Source: Terfezia claveryi
Taxonomy: Eukaryota; Ascomycota; Pezizomycetes; Pezizales; Pezizaceae
Assembly: GCA_015179025.1 (NCBI GenBank)
Contig: WHUX01000016.1
Coordinates: 372,001-436,000 of the forward strand
Direction: 5' to 3'
Length of the DNA: 64,000 nucleotides
Part shown: one piece after another, positions 30,605-42,367 of the stretch
How the letters are laid out: each line of letters begins with the position of its first letter
How positions within the stretch are numbered: position 1 is the stretch's first letter
Program-made: the position numbers and the translations under genes
The notes under the pieces: generated by a model
Database searches by the model: none
Told to the model about the DNA's origin: nothing
What the model saw: only the letters and a program-made list of their open reading frames with translations

Positions 30605-30740
30605 ACCTCTGTAGGTCTCTTCCCCTTCCTTTCTCCATTCTGGCTTGTCGAGCTCTTCCCAACTGCTCTTCTCTCTCAACAGGGTTCTCCTGAAGCGGAC
30701 GAAGCGTGGACAGTCAAAGGTGATATGTTCACCAGACCCA
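30605..30740 (-). mobile_element. LINE family A, ORF2 end fragment
   Basis: The sequence ccattctggcttgtcgagct and the following 80 bases match the ORF2 end at 20290-20400. On the minus strand this translates to the same EHITFDCPRF to ELDKPEW region. The 3' UTR is missing, and the left border is the short inverted-repeat unit. Confidence 0.7.
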
Positions 30741-32847
30741 GTCGTCCGGACTGGGTCTTAGAATATAGCAGCTCAGTACTTTAATTATTGATATGTAGCT
30801 ACATGTCTGTCTCTATCTCTAACTTCACGTTTTCCTCCTTATTCCATAGGGAATCCTTCACCTATATGAACTAAAGTTATTGCATGTGGCTGACTGGTAT
30901 CAGCAAAGCGAACGACTAGAGTCTTGGCATGAGACTAAATAGCTTGTTCCACGGTGCTATACTGGAGTAGTCTGGTTGATACTGGTGTGTAACGGAACGT
31001 AGATTTCATCCGGAGATGGAATGTAACTTCCTTACACAGCGCCTCAGCTTATAGGTTATTGCCAGCAGTTGCTTTAGTCTTCCTCTCTATTTCGGCTGCT
31101 TGGGCTCCCATAAATTCAGACGCATTTTGTTATATAAGACGAACACACCTGCATATGCTAATTCCTTGAATACTCTTGCACTCCTAGAGTCTACTTTCAA
31201 TATCCATTATCTCGGAAACCGTCCCATAGCCAGCAGTGGAGCCAAAGGCACTCATTTGCTCCGTAACTTTTAACTCTTGCCAGTCAGAGTGGATCAGCCT
31301 GTACTCGTTCTGTTCCTGGAGAAGTCCAAGCATTGAATCCGCGGATTACTGTAATTAGAGTTGTAGATGCAGCGATGGGAATTACCTAGTGAAAAGTAGT
31401 GGGGCGGCACGTTGTCTATCATATTCGAATCTGAGATTGACGAGCTTCCCCGACATGGCCTGAGAAAGGCCCAATAACTTGTTGAGCTGACACTTCTTCT
31501 CGTGGGATTCTCAGAACCTCAGTCATGTCTACCCTGAGGACATCTGCAGGATCTTGGTATTGGGTTGTGGGTTGTGAAAGCTGGTCGTTGTGAATATGCT
31601 GAGAAGGGGTCCGCAACTCGGTTGAGTATTCGACATCAGAAGCCACATTTATTGGATCGTCCGTGGTAGAGTATGGTGTTCCATTCACGCAGCCTTGCAC
31701 CTCTGAACAGCTATAGTATTTAGCTGTTACAAATTCGGAAGAACTTGATACCCATATAATACATAGCTGTGGGCCAGATTCATGGGCTTACCGTATTCCT
31801 GGATATTTTGAGATTTTTCCACCTCAAATTCTTCAACATCTTTTCGTACTTAAATGTGACTGTTTGCTTTGACTTGCTTCTAGAACACTCTTGTAGACGT
31901 GTACCTGGCAGAGAGCTAGCTCAGCACTGATATATACGTAGAATATCTGCTCTGAAGGGTTGTCAACACAGCAAAGGGCTGCTCCAAATACTCGTTTTCT
32001 GGAATACAAATTATAGCATAGAGCCAGAAGGATGCGTTCGAATGTTTAAAAATTGAAAGGGGTTAAAAGGTGAGCAATGGTTCTGTCAATTTCACCTGTT
32101 TCATGAACTGAGCTTCCTAAAGAGGATGGTTCGAGAGGTGCCGGAGCAGCAGTCTGGTTGGCACTCTAGAATTGGCCAAGTATAACAGGAAGCATCAAAC
32201 TCTGAGGCTAGGCAAAATACAGCGACTACTGGATTGGGTAACTGCATAGCCAACCAGGCTAGTCGCTAGTAGTCTGGTTGGCACAACACCTTTGGTCGCT
32301 AGGTACATCCATAAATACTTCGTAACCAGAATCCAACTCCCGGTTTGTACAAGCGTTGAAACATGTGGATTGCCCTCGTGTCGAACTTGAGGAATTTTTG
32401 CAAAAGGAGTGACATGTGCGCTTCACCGTACCGTCACCTGGGTCATATATATGTACCACAAACTTTACTTATTGATTAACGTTCGTTTTCTCTATGGGGC
32501 ATTGCATACTACGAGCATTGGTGTTTTAGAAATGTCAATGACATGTCATGTAACGGGATATTCGGTGAACATGGGTCTCTGGGGTACCGGTAGCTATATT
32601 GTGACACGAAAATTGACGGCCCATTTTAAATAATGCAAGAAATAGTACCGAGTCTGTTATATTTTGTACCACGGTGAATAGCTTTGTAAACAATGCTAGC
32701 ATGATAGTTAAGCAAAGAATGAAAAAAAAAATCGTTAAATCTGCCATGCTCAATAACGAAACAAAATTTGAGACAAACATAGAAAATCCATACGCCAGAG
32801 ACAGTATTTTGGATCCCAGACTCGTGGTTAACAGTTGTACATGAGAA
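30741..32847. other. Non-coding stretch
   Basis: Two solitary copies of the 17-bp AGTCTGGTTGGCACAA motif lie at about 32150-32167 and 32270-32288. A 93-codon minus frame at 31419-31700 has Gln/Thr-rich text without a motif. No gene is supported. Confidence 0.45.
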
Positions 32848-33759
32848 TCATTTCAGGAAATGTATCCAGATGCCTTCCTCCTGGACCGAATCTCTCACAA
32901 CTCCTACTCTACCACCCAATGCACCAAGCCTCAGTGCTACCTCCACAAGCTCAATACCGCGTTTTGCCAATCGATACCTTTCGACATCGAATTCGGGAGT
33001 TTCAATGAATATCCACGGTGTCACCATTCCAGGGATTTGGATAGGGGCTGTAAGTTCAAGCCTTGCAGTCCCGAAGACTCTAACAGGCCTTGTGTTAAGT
33101 ATCAGGGAGTATAGGTCGATATAGCTCTCGAGACTTTGCGGTGGAACAATTAATGAAAATTGTGCAATGCCTTTCACCGCGCTTGGATGTGTTGTAGCTT
33201 GTATATTGGCTGTATCGACTCGGAGGCTCCTTGGAGTTATATCATGACACAAGAATGGTACGGCACCGGTTACCGAAGTAGCATACGTGCCTTTTGCAAC
33301 TTGACTGGCAAGAGTGGGAAATGTGACTGTCCATTTCACCTCGGTCCCATCTGGCTTTTTTCTACTCCCAGAAATGGGCTCTATATATCCAATCCCAAGA
33401 TCTGCTGCCGGAGATCTGGCACCCCGTATCCGTCTCTTCAATTCTTCAAAGTGAACGGAGGCTACACTTCCACCGTTTGCATCAGTAGGTGTGGTGAGAG
33501 CAAAATCAATTAAGCCGAATTGTTTCTTCCCCCATCTGTGTTCCTCTCGCCGTGCCGGGTCATCATTTATGAATGCGATTAGTTCGATGTATGTTCCATC
33601 TTGGAATAAAATTAACTTATTCTCAGTACAATTGTCTGAGTGAATGCCACCAGGCGTTATTGTAAAGTTGTTGGTAAGCCATGAGGGCGGAGATACAAGC
33701 TCGCTATACGGAAGTAATATGACGATGTGGTCGATTACAACTTTGGGGGTTGTGGTCAT
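32848..33759 (-). CDS. Glyoxalase-like domain protein
   Basis: Single-exon frame of 303 residues with ATG at 33759. The start VVIDHIVILLP (D10-H11) and the segment PGGIHSDNCTENKLILF then GTYIELIAF are the two halves of the N-terminal beta-alpha-beta-beta-beta module of vicinal-oxygen-chelate (glyoxalase_3-like) proteins; H11, H40 and E59 sit where metal ligands are expected. The rest (GKKQFGLIDFAL; TVTFPTL; FLCHDITPRSLRV; GIAQFSLIVP; LELTAPI) supplies the second, more diverged module. The length suits the family. It is probably a soluble metal-dependent lyase or isomerase of unknown substrate, and there is no signal peptide. It has no functional neighbours. Confidence 0.85.
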   Translation of the reverse strand: MTTTPKVVIDHIVILLPYSELVSPPSWLTNNFTITPGGIHSDNCTENKLILFQDGTYIELIAFINDDPARREEHRWGKKQFGLIDFALTTPTDANGGSVASVHFEELKRRIRGARSPAADLGIGYIEPISGSRKKPDGTEVKWTVTFPTLASQVAKGTYATSVTGAVPFLCHDITPRSLRVDTANIQATTHPSAVKGIAQFSLIVPPQSLESYIDLYSLILNTRPVRVFGTARLELTAPIQIPGMVTPWIFIETPEFDVERYRLAKRGIELVEVALRLGALGGRVGVVRDSVQEEGIWIHFLK

Positions 33760-36700
33760 TGTAGAGAGGCGGCGACGTCAGTGAATTGCAGATAGGGTAG
33801 GTAGCGTGAGACAAAAATTAGGCTCGTAACACAAGATAGCTCGGAGTTGGATATGTACTTTGCACCGCAGTCCGACACAATATCGATATTGAAACGCGAT
33901 TTTCGGTGCGGTGGAGATCCCTGAATACTGTGACTGAGAACGGCTTGGGCAATCGATCGCGACTCGCTACTTTGTGTTGCCTCAGTTGCGGGTCAACAAT
34001 TTAAAAGCTTTTATCTCCACGTAGAATATAACAGTCGTTACATGTATTGGGATATAGCAGAAGTTAGCTTCCAGCACCTAAAATGTGTGAAAATAGCATA
34101 TCTGCGTGGTATATTTTACTTACATCTGTGTATGTAGGTGTTCTTCTGGTACGTGTGCAAGTGTGAATTGCTGGTTGCGCAATCACATCATTTAGGCGTG
34201 AATGGTGCTATATATGTATACGTATGTAAGCTTTCATCTGGCAACATACTCTCTCACCATGCCACAGCAATCGGTCCTGGGAGAACCAACAGGATTGCTA
34301 GGTGTAGTATCTGAATTGAATTGTCCTGGTAGTTCGAATTTCGGTATACGTAGTCCATATATATTTATTAAACCCCAATCACTGGTGCGTGAAGCCATGC
34401 ATATGGCTGTGGAACTCGTTAGATTATGCCAGGGGCTTGAGGTCATTATTCATCTTATCTATTTATGATTAGTATATATTAGCTGACAAATTAACAGTAG
34501 TATTTGAAGGGGTCAATTAATATAAATATAACCGGTAACCACAGTTGAGATGGTAGATATATACTGAATAGGGTTGGAAAATCAGCCTATAGCTAAGGCA
34601 TGCCGATGCAACCGGGCTAAGGTATACTATGGTGTTTGGTAATTTGGGATGAAGTCATGAACTGAAGATTGAGTATAAATATAATATTAAAATACCGTAA
34701 AAACCCAAAAAGACCTATCTCGCCATACAAAACGAATGAAATTATGAGTAGATGGGTGGCCTCGACCGGCGGCCCCATGATTAAGACCCTGGTCTTAGTT
34801 TCGAGTGTTTAAAGGCACTTAAGTTGCAATTGCAGACGGTGTTACGGGAAATGTAGAGTAAGCACACGACACAAAATATACTAGGGTGCCTTTGCATTCA
34901 TATATATAGATGATTACAATTAACTGCATGGGGATATCGATATGGACCCTACACAATATTCTCGTGGCCCGTATACTAACTACTATTATACGTTAGCCAA
35001 TTTGTGTGATGATCTTGTTAAGCTCATTTGGCACTTTTTACGCGATTACTTTCTTTTTCCCTATGTAGTGGTTCTTCCATATGCATGCACCAAATCGATC
35101 GCAACTCGGTTAAGGTTGGTCTATAGGTAGGAGAGCTCGAGCTCGATGTCAAGATAAGCTTATTTAATTTAGCCCGGGACGCCCAGTTCTTGTGCCAGCT
35201 GCCTTCGAGGGCACCCTGTGCCACGTATAGACTATGGCCCTCTAGCTGTCATGTTAGATCTTGGCTCCATTCTCTCTGCATATTGTCCTGACGGTGAATC
35301 CTTGTAGGTGATGTCTCCATAACGGCTTGAAATCACGTCATTGACAACAATCCGATGCACATTCATATGCACACCATATATATCGGGCCCACATTACGAA
35401 TTCAAAATGCCTGCGCTAGTAAAAAGGCCCTGACCGGGGAGCCTATTGGTGATAAATAGTGTGATATGCACATGCAGCTAGGGACGGAATTAAGGGAGAA
35501 GAGTTGAAAAGTCTTTAGAGGAAGTAACTAAAACTAACTGAGGGCCTGAACATGTGACTATGAAGAAGCAAAATGCTTCGACGCTGTTGGGAAAAATAAT
35601 TGTGCATATGGTCAATTCAGTAACGCAATGAAGGTACAACGTATCTGAGATTCAATCCCAGATATATAGATCCTTACATTGTCAATTGAGATTTGCCTGT
35701 ATGCTGTTAGAGTGATGGTGCACGTGAGGCGCACTTATGTATCTCGGGGGAGCGAGGGAGTATTTAAAGCTTATATTAGTCTCATGCGGGGGAAGAAACC
35801 AAGAACCTACCTACAAGTATGTAGTATCGCAATCCATGGTATTGCACAGTATTTGTAAGTTTGTGCTCGCTACCAGAAATATATTTAAGTTAGCCATGGA
35901 TATTTTCGTAGTTAGTGTAACAGTGTAATGTAAGAGAAAAAAAGTCCTGGAAGAGGAATCATATCAGGTAGATACCTATGCAGGTGCTTAATACAACAAG
36001 CACCCCCCTCGTACCCAGGTCGTTTGGGTGGGAGTATTAGGATCTACATTTTTATTGGTACTCAGGGTTCGCGGCTCTACGGAGTTAGGTATAATGTAAC
36101 CGTTACTGTAGCTCTAGATATCAGCTGAGGTTTCGTGAGTTCGCATCTCAGTAGTTCTCATGCATATACATCACCAGAAAGTTTGTCAGCCATGTGCGAC
36201 CATAACAAAAGAACAAAGAAACCTATACTAAGTTCTATGAATATTTTATTTCATGTACTTCAGTCTTGTGAATATCACGATATTAGATTACTGGTACTCT
36301 TGGATGCTTGGGATGGATTTTGTAAGCACAAAATGAATCAAAGAAGATAAACGAATTCAGAAGCAAGCTTAGAGGCTTCACTGAATAAGTTTCTTTTTTC
36401 AGATTGTATTGCTGGTCCAGTTGCTTTTCATGTCGTGAGTATGTCTTCCGGTCATGTGCAACTACAGCTGCCAAAACCAGCCTGTATCATACGCGTGACT
36501 GAAAGTTTAGGACATGCATAACGGAGGAAAGAATATTAAGTGTATGGGCAAACTAGCCCCAAGTTTAGTTTACTTGTAGGTACTATCAATGATTGGTGCA
36601 AATTCCCTTTGAAACAGGATAGTGAGATGCTAGACCATCTGGGTCTCGATTCAACTCTTGCCTTACTGGTTGATTGTCCTACCCTAAGTTGTAGTCGCTG

Positions 36701-37020
36701 GGCTGTAGCCTGATATAACAGGGTTCCTATGAGTATTATTTTAAGATCTTGCATACTAAACCAAGAGAGACCTCTCTGGCACTAGGTCCTAGATTGGCAG
36801 TCCTAAGACCTATTTTAACAGATTACAACGAAGTCAGGTCGGCACGAGAACAGCAAAAGGGCTATTAATTTGGAGCCCCTGACCGACGGATAAAATTTAG
36901 TCTGCTTGTTAGGGTTATTAAACTTCATACCTGGTTTGCACGTTCGTGGTCTTGATTTCCGCATCGGGTATCGAGAAGGAGGATTCGGCTTGGAGAGACA
37001 ATCTCATGGGACTTTGCTAA
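33760..37020. other. Non-coding stretch, 3.3 kb
   Basis: The first few hundred bases should contain the promoter of the glyoxalase-like gene. Elsewhere I see only short frames, none with a motif or splice pattern that I can defend. Confidence 0.5.
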
Positions 37021-37022
37021 TA

Positions 37023-38915
37023 CCGCATCCACTAGCGAACAAGACTCCTTGTCAGTTTAGAGACATAGGTCGAGCTTATGCAGAAGTGATATTGAAGCAC
37101 ATGATACCACGCTACAATGGTCCATTTTTTTTTTGAAGAAGTGCACTGGGTATTCGAGCGCTAAAGATAGGTGGATGATACCGCGCAAAGTGATCTATAA
37201 GACTCTATTTTTTTTGATAAAACATAATGCTAAGAATTTACATCGGTTTCAACCACTACATCCTCAGCCAAAACAACATATTCAACCCCTTTATCGGAAT
37301 CCAACTTTTTTTCCCATTGCCCCACCACAAGATTAGGGAGCCCTCATACATGCAGTTGATGGTCACCATTACCAGTTGGACAAAGTGAAATACCAGTCTG
37401 CTTAAACGCCTTGATAATTGTATCTGCTTATGTTCATGAAGCCATAACCAAGCAGCTGCCACTACATGTGTAATTGCAATTTGGCGATGTCCAATACTAG
37501 TACCTTCATCCTCATTTGCCAATGTTTCCTCCAGAATATCGCCGATTTTATCCTTCACTAGCTTATTAATAATAGTATCCATTGGTTATACATATCTAAT
37601 ACAGCCATCTGGAATATATACAGCAGTAACATCCAACTCTTTTATGACTTTAAAGACTACTTTAGACTTTTGTCTACTGAAAATATCTAACACAACCAAC
37701 CATTCAGGCTAAGGAAGATATATTCCAGCTCAAATGGAAGTGGAGTTTGATCCATATTATAAATATAACATGGTTGAAAGCGAGGAGAGGTGGATGGAAT
37801 CTGGGTTGATAGATTGGATTTCCACTGTATTTCCTGTAGAAAGCTCTGAACTACCAGTATATTCTCTTCTGGTGTCTTTTGAGCTACTTTCATTTTAATG
37901 TGCCAGGAAATATTCCATTGCTTTCTAAACCTATTAAACCATTCTACAGAAAACTGACACCGACATGTCACTTTATTCTGCTCATCACGATCCACCTGTT
38001 CAGGATAAAGCTGTTGAAAGATTTTTTTTTTCCCTCTCGCATAAACCATCGCTATCCTACTGGCTTTCCAAGAGCACATAATGCTAGAAATTTCATATGT
38101 AGTGCTTGTTCCATTTGAAGCCATTGTCCAACTCGTGCTCTTTCTACGATTCTTGATTCCTTCTGTGATGCGAATTTCATCTTCCTTCCTTATCCATCGT
38201 TGTAGCATGGCTCTTTCAACACCTAATTGCTCCGATACCCCTACAACTGTTAGCTATGTATATTATTTACTAGGATATTTACAACCTCTACTTACATCTT
38301 GTTCTATGTTTACATCTTGTTCTATGTCCCTTGCATCCATTCCCTTTATTCACGCGACTACTATGAACCATAGTAATAGCACGCAGCTTAAACTCTCTGG
38401 TCCAAGACTTCCGTGTCTTTGTTGATTTTTTAGAAACCTCCGACACATCCTCATCTACCCATTCTGAGGCCACATTCTCTTCTTCATCTCTATTCACTTT
38501 CTTAGGCTTCCGTACATTAACGAGGTAAGACTGCGTGGCTGTAAGGCTGTTGATTTTGCCTTGGGGCCCGGTCGAACTCTCACTTTCGCTGAAGACATCA
38601 TTATTAGGAGCAGGTGTAATATCAATTACTTTTTCAAAAAACCGGACCGTTATAGCTCAGTTTGCATGGTATTATCTAACTATTTTTGCGCTCGGACACC
38701 TACTTACCTGGTGTACCTTTTCAATAAAATGGAGTCTTGTAGATCAGTTTGCGTGGTATCATCCACCTATCTTTTGCGCTCGGATACCCAGTGCACTTTT
38801 TCCAAAAAAAAATGGACCGTTGTAGCGTGGTATCATTGTGCTCCGATATCACTTCTGCATAAGCTCGACCTATGTCTCTAAACTGACAAGGAGTCTTGTT
38901 CGCCAGTGGATGCGG
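37023..38915 (-). mobile_element. pogo-like DNA transposon, internally deleted
   Basis: A 1.89-kb element with inverted ends of about 190 bp (37023-37214 and 38728-38915), starting CCGCATCCACTAGCGAAC, bordered by TA on both sides (37021-37022 and 38916-38917). The ends contain iterated phrases: gtggtatcat and gcgctcggata occur two or three times per end, possible transposase-binding sites. The minus-strand transposase is broken and has lost the segment between its first and second catalytic motifs. Confidence 0.85.
37256..38497 (-). pseudogene. pogo/Tigger-type transposase, broken
   Basis: Pieces of one transposase lie in order on the minus strand. 38288-38497 has RKSWTREFKLRAITMV, the N-terminal psq-type helix-turn-helix. 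37687-38208 has a CENP-B-like DNA-binding part (QFSVEWFNRFRKQWNIS) and the first catalytic D in YNMDQTPLPFE. Right after it, in a shifted frame, come WLVVLDIF (second D), then IPDGCIRYV, an in-frame TAA, PMDTIINKLVKDKI (third D), and the remainder at 37256-37582. About 90 residues normally lie between the first and second D, so there is an internal deletion as well as frameshifts. Confidence 0.8.
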
Positions 38916-38917
38916 TA

Positions 38918-39614
38918 GATTATCTAAATCGTCCCTAGGCTAGTAGCAGTGGCACAGATCATCAATCAGGGTAATGTATGTAGATGTAGGAATACAAGGC
39001 TATGAGAGGAGGAATCGTGCAAGATGTATAGGAAAAAACACTAATCGCGTATATTTCTTGAACTATCTTTGCTTCGGTGCAAGAGCTCTCTCAAACTAAA
39101 ATCCTGAGTCTAGCCGCTTATAGATCCGTTCGCTCCATGACGGGGTCTGGTTGGCACAAGCCACTCGAAAGAGGTGAATCCCTGCTGTCCCATACCTAAG
39201 GTCCTCCTAGCACGACCTCCTGAGGGTCCTCCGTGCGGCATCCATCCCTAGTCTGGTTATCCATCCCATAGCCACCTAGGTTTTAGTAATCGGTAAATGC
39301 GCAGCCACGCTTGCGCCCAGGCCGTCCAGCTCAAATTGTCAATATAACCACATGCATACATACAATGGCTCAAACGTGGCAAGCGTATATCGACTGCTGC
39401 GTCAAAAGAAGCAAAAATGCTAACGAATGCCAAAAAATAATTCCATGTGACTTCGGCGGGTGTTTCAGTTTGCTAGGACCTGCACACCAATATTTATGCA
39501 ACCCTGTCTGGTATGAGTGTGTCTACGTATATATATATTTAGTTGGCTCATTTAAGATTTAAATTTTTCTCCGAGACTGCACCCTGAACAATCCCCTGAA
39601 CGAAATTTGGGAGA
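38918..39614. other. Non-coding gap with one orphan motif
   Basis: A solitary GTCTGGTTGGCACAAG copy lies at about 39147-39162. No gene is supported. Confidence 0.45.
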
Positions 39615-40870
39615 TTGAGGACGATGAACTCTTTGCATCCTCGGCTCAATTCCAGAACTTCTGGAACCAATAGCTCTGCTGCTCACCTGCAATCTCTTGA
39701 AGTTACGGGGGAGGTTACAGGTGCATATTCCAAGCAACAATTTATACCAGGGGATGGACTCGATATGCGGGTTCTGGGGAGATATATTACGCATCAGTAT
39801 GGTGATAATATCGACTGGCGGCCCGCAGTCAATACCACAGATGTATGGTATTTCTTTCGATCTTGGGACTATTCGCGTTGAAGCAAACTTTGCTAATGAA
39901 GCTGCATTTTAGGGTAGAGAGGGATTTTTATTCAAAGCTTCTGCTCCAATTGGACCGGTGCGTATGCGGCCCAATGTTGATGAAAGTCCAAGGAAGAACT
40001 AGGCCTATAGGACACTGATACTTTCCAAAGCATACTATTCAGCTTCTTCAGCAGGAGTCCGCAAAGCTTCGTGAAGCCGAGAAACAACATAATCACTCAA
40101 AGTACTTTGGTAAGCTTGCTTTACATGCTTTGCTAAATACTCCCTATAGCTCTAACAGGAGGCATCCAATCAAAGATAAGTTACACGCAGGCTGGGCCCA
40201 ACACAAGCAATACCTGGAACATGAAGCGCAAGTTCTGGATATTAATAGTGTCCGCCTCCATGGAAAGGACAGAGATTTGCCTGCTCCATTTTTTGATTTA
40301 CCTCCTAAATACGACGACATTGAGGGCTTGCATTCACATAGAAAGAGCATTCAACCGGCGCTAGAAACATCAAGGCCGCCTTCCCTCGGTCTGGGGCGCC
40401 GTCCAGTCTCATGCTCGGATTTAGAGTTCGTTAGTCCCTCAGGCGGTTTTTACCCAGATGGTTACAGCGGTTCCGAGGCAGAGGTTATGGAAGATGCCAA
40501 TGGATTGACATTCTCCAGAGTATATGGACCACTCGGCCTACCTGAGGTTATCCCAATGCAAGGTTCTGTCCAAGGATTTCCTTCATCAGCAGCGCCTCAA
40601 AATGCCAATTCTCTTTTTCAGGGCTTCAGTGAGGCAGGATCAAGTCGCAGTCACTCGACACACTTTGTTCCACTTAGTAGGGCCCGAAGCACAAGCAGCC
40701 TCCACAACTCTCACTACGGCTTTGCTTACCGGCCGAGCCCGAGACTTAACGTACCTAGCAGCGAGCTATTCTTTGGCACTCTAGAAACGCCGCTTCACGG
40801 GGCAGATCAGCAAGTGGGACCATATAGGCCTAGGCAAAGTTACGCGGACGGGCGACCAGCTTGGGCATGA
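39615..40870 (+). CDS. Uncertain Ser/Pro-rich gene, 3' exon best supported
   Basis: The clearest part is 40047-40870. The frame is open from about 40035 (IQLLQQESAKLREAEKQHNH) through SRPPSLGLGRRP and SYADGRPAWA to a TGA near 40868. It is low in hydrophobics and rich in Ser, Pro and Gly, and looks disordered. A plausible acceptor (tttccaaag or attcag) lies near 40043-40055. Upstream, 39615-39912 has open frames in two phases that might be earlier exons, but in-frame stops (near 39912 and 40000) and unclear splice sites make the join unsafe. I recognise no family. It may be a decayed gene. Confidence 0.35.
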
Positions 40871-41533
40871 CGTATATGATGGTGTTCGACCTCCAAAACC
40901 AACACATGCACTGGAATTGGTAGGACTACGCATCTGCTATCTAATAATTTCCGGGTGGGTCTTAGATTAGGATATGCATCCTAGATACGGAGGAGGAGAA
41001 TTCCACGTAGTCAATAATGTAGATATGTTTCGAAGTTGGGATTGGAGACCTTTACGGGGCGGATCCGGGTTTTTTTTTTTTTCAAGTAAAAAAAACTCGT
41101 GTGCGGTCACCCTGTCTAAATCTCACACAATGGCTGTGAATTGCTAAGAAAGTCGAGGGTACGGTTTGTAGTGTAAATAGAAGTTATAGGCTACTGACAG
41201 CGTCTCCTGCCTACTTTGATCCCTTTCCCTCCTTTCCCCTCTTTTCCCCCTTTTCCGCCTTTTCCGCCTTTTCACCAAATTTTGCTGGCTTTATGTGTTG
41301 ATGCGTCGTGTAGCGGATTTCATACTGTACATTTTACTTACTTGAATCTCATGCTATATTTAAATTTAACTCAAACTACTCGGTATTTCCTACGCAAAAA
41401 TATGTAGTTATATCACCTCATCACCGTGTAGACTAATCGTGCACATATGGTAGTTCATTGTATGTTCCCAAATTCAGCCACAGGGCACTGTCATGGGGAG
41501 TAATTATCTCGATCGGCATGATCCGGGGATATA
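40871..41533. other. Non-coding gap
   Basis: A T14-rich run is near 41071 and a pyrimidine microsatellite-like block (ccctcctttcccctcttttc and onward) spans 41224-41272. No gene. Confidence 0.5.
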
Positions 41534-41883
41534 GAGTCAACTCTTGCTATACCGGATTGACCAGAGGCTCTAGGATTTCCTACCAGCAAATTGCCTCTCG
41601 CCATACCGGACGGCCATACAATACCGGACCAGACAGAGTGCTAGAGGAGTGCAGGGGTCTTCTTATCCCTGTCCCCATACATTTCTCCGTCGCTATACCG
41701 GACGAGGCATGTCTGGTTAATAAATTACTCTGTTAGGCTTAATGTGACTAAAAATACCCTTCTTGGAGGGCAAAATGGGAGTTCTTAGAACACACGTGAC
41801 TGGTCAGCCCCCTCTGTAGCGGAACCTTGCTATAGCGGACGGAAAGCTCTTTAGATCTGCCATCCGTTATAGCAAGGTTGACT
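41534..41883. mobile_element. pogo-type MITE, copy 2
   Basis: The ends GAGTCAACTCTTGCTATA and the complement of GCAAGGTTGACTG match copy 1 at 7263 throughout, including gcaggggtcttcttatccct and CTATACCGGAC repeats. TA is present on the left (41532-41533). The right border is interrupted by an inserted AACCAGACTAG motif and a duplicated terminus. Confidence 0.75.
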
Positions 41884-41957
41884 GCGAGAGGCTTGTGCCA
41901 ACCAGACTAGAGTTGACTGTAGTTGACTTTGTGCCAACCAGACTAGAGTTGACTGTA
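41884..41957. repeat. Duplicated motif block at the MITE edge
   Basis: gtgccaaccagactagagtt followed by gactgta occurs at 41895-41921 and 41931-41957, a 36-bp period. The second half of each unit repeats the MITE terminus gttgactg. Confidence 0.8.
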
Positions 41958-42367
41958 ATTGACATGCAATTGCAATTGGCTAGCTCGAGAGCAACTATTT
42001 TTATTTAGCTGCAGGGATAGCCTACCAGCAATGTTATCTGCAGAACTGTAGATTTGTACGGGGATGTCAAGCGAGGAAATCCCAAACCCTTGTTCATTCT
42101 CCTATCCTAGTTTGACATCTCAGATGAACCCTGGTGCTATCACAATCATAAACCAAACTATACGTACTAGTAAGAAATACAATGAAATTTCGAAACCGAG
42201 CCAAATTGCAAGATTGCACATCAAATATGAGAAAATACTTCGTGAGGTAAATGCATGAAGACCAGGGACAGGTTCGTGAATTCAATCAGACAAACAATCA
42301 TCATTCCACAAACGTACAGTACGTATGTACAGCGACATCGCTGTAGCTGGAATATTAAAACTGGTAT
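41958..42367. other. Gap, 3' side of the coiled-coil gene
   Basis: This probably includes the 3' UTR of the minus-strand gene that ends at 42368. Nothing else is recognised. Confidence 0.4.
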
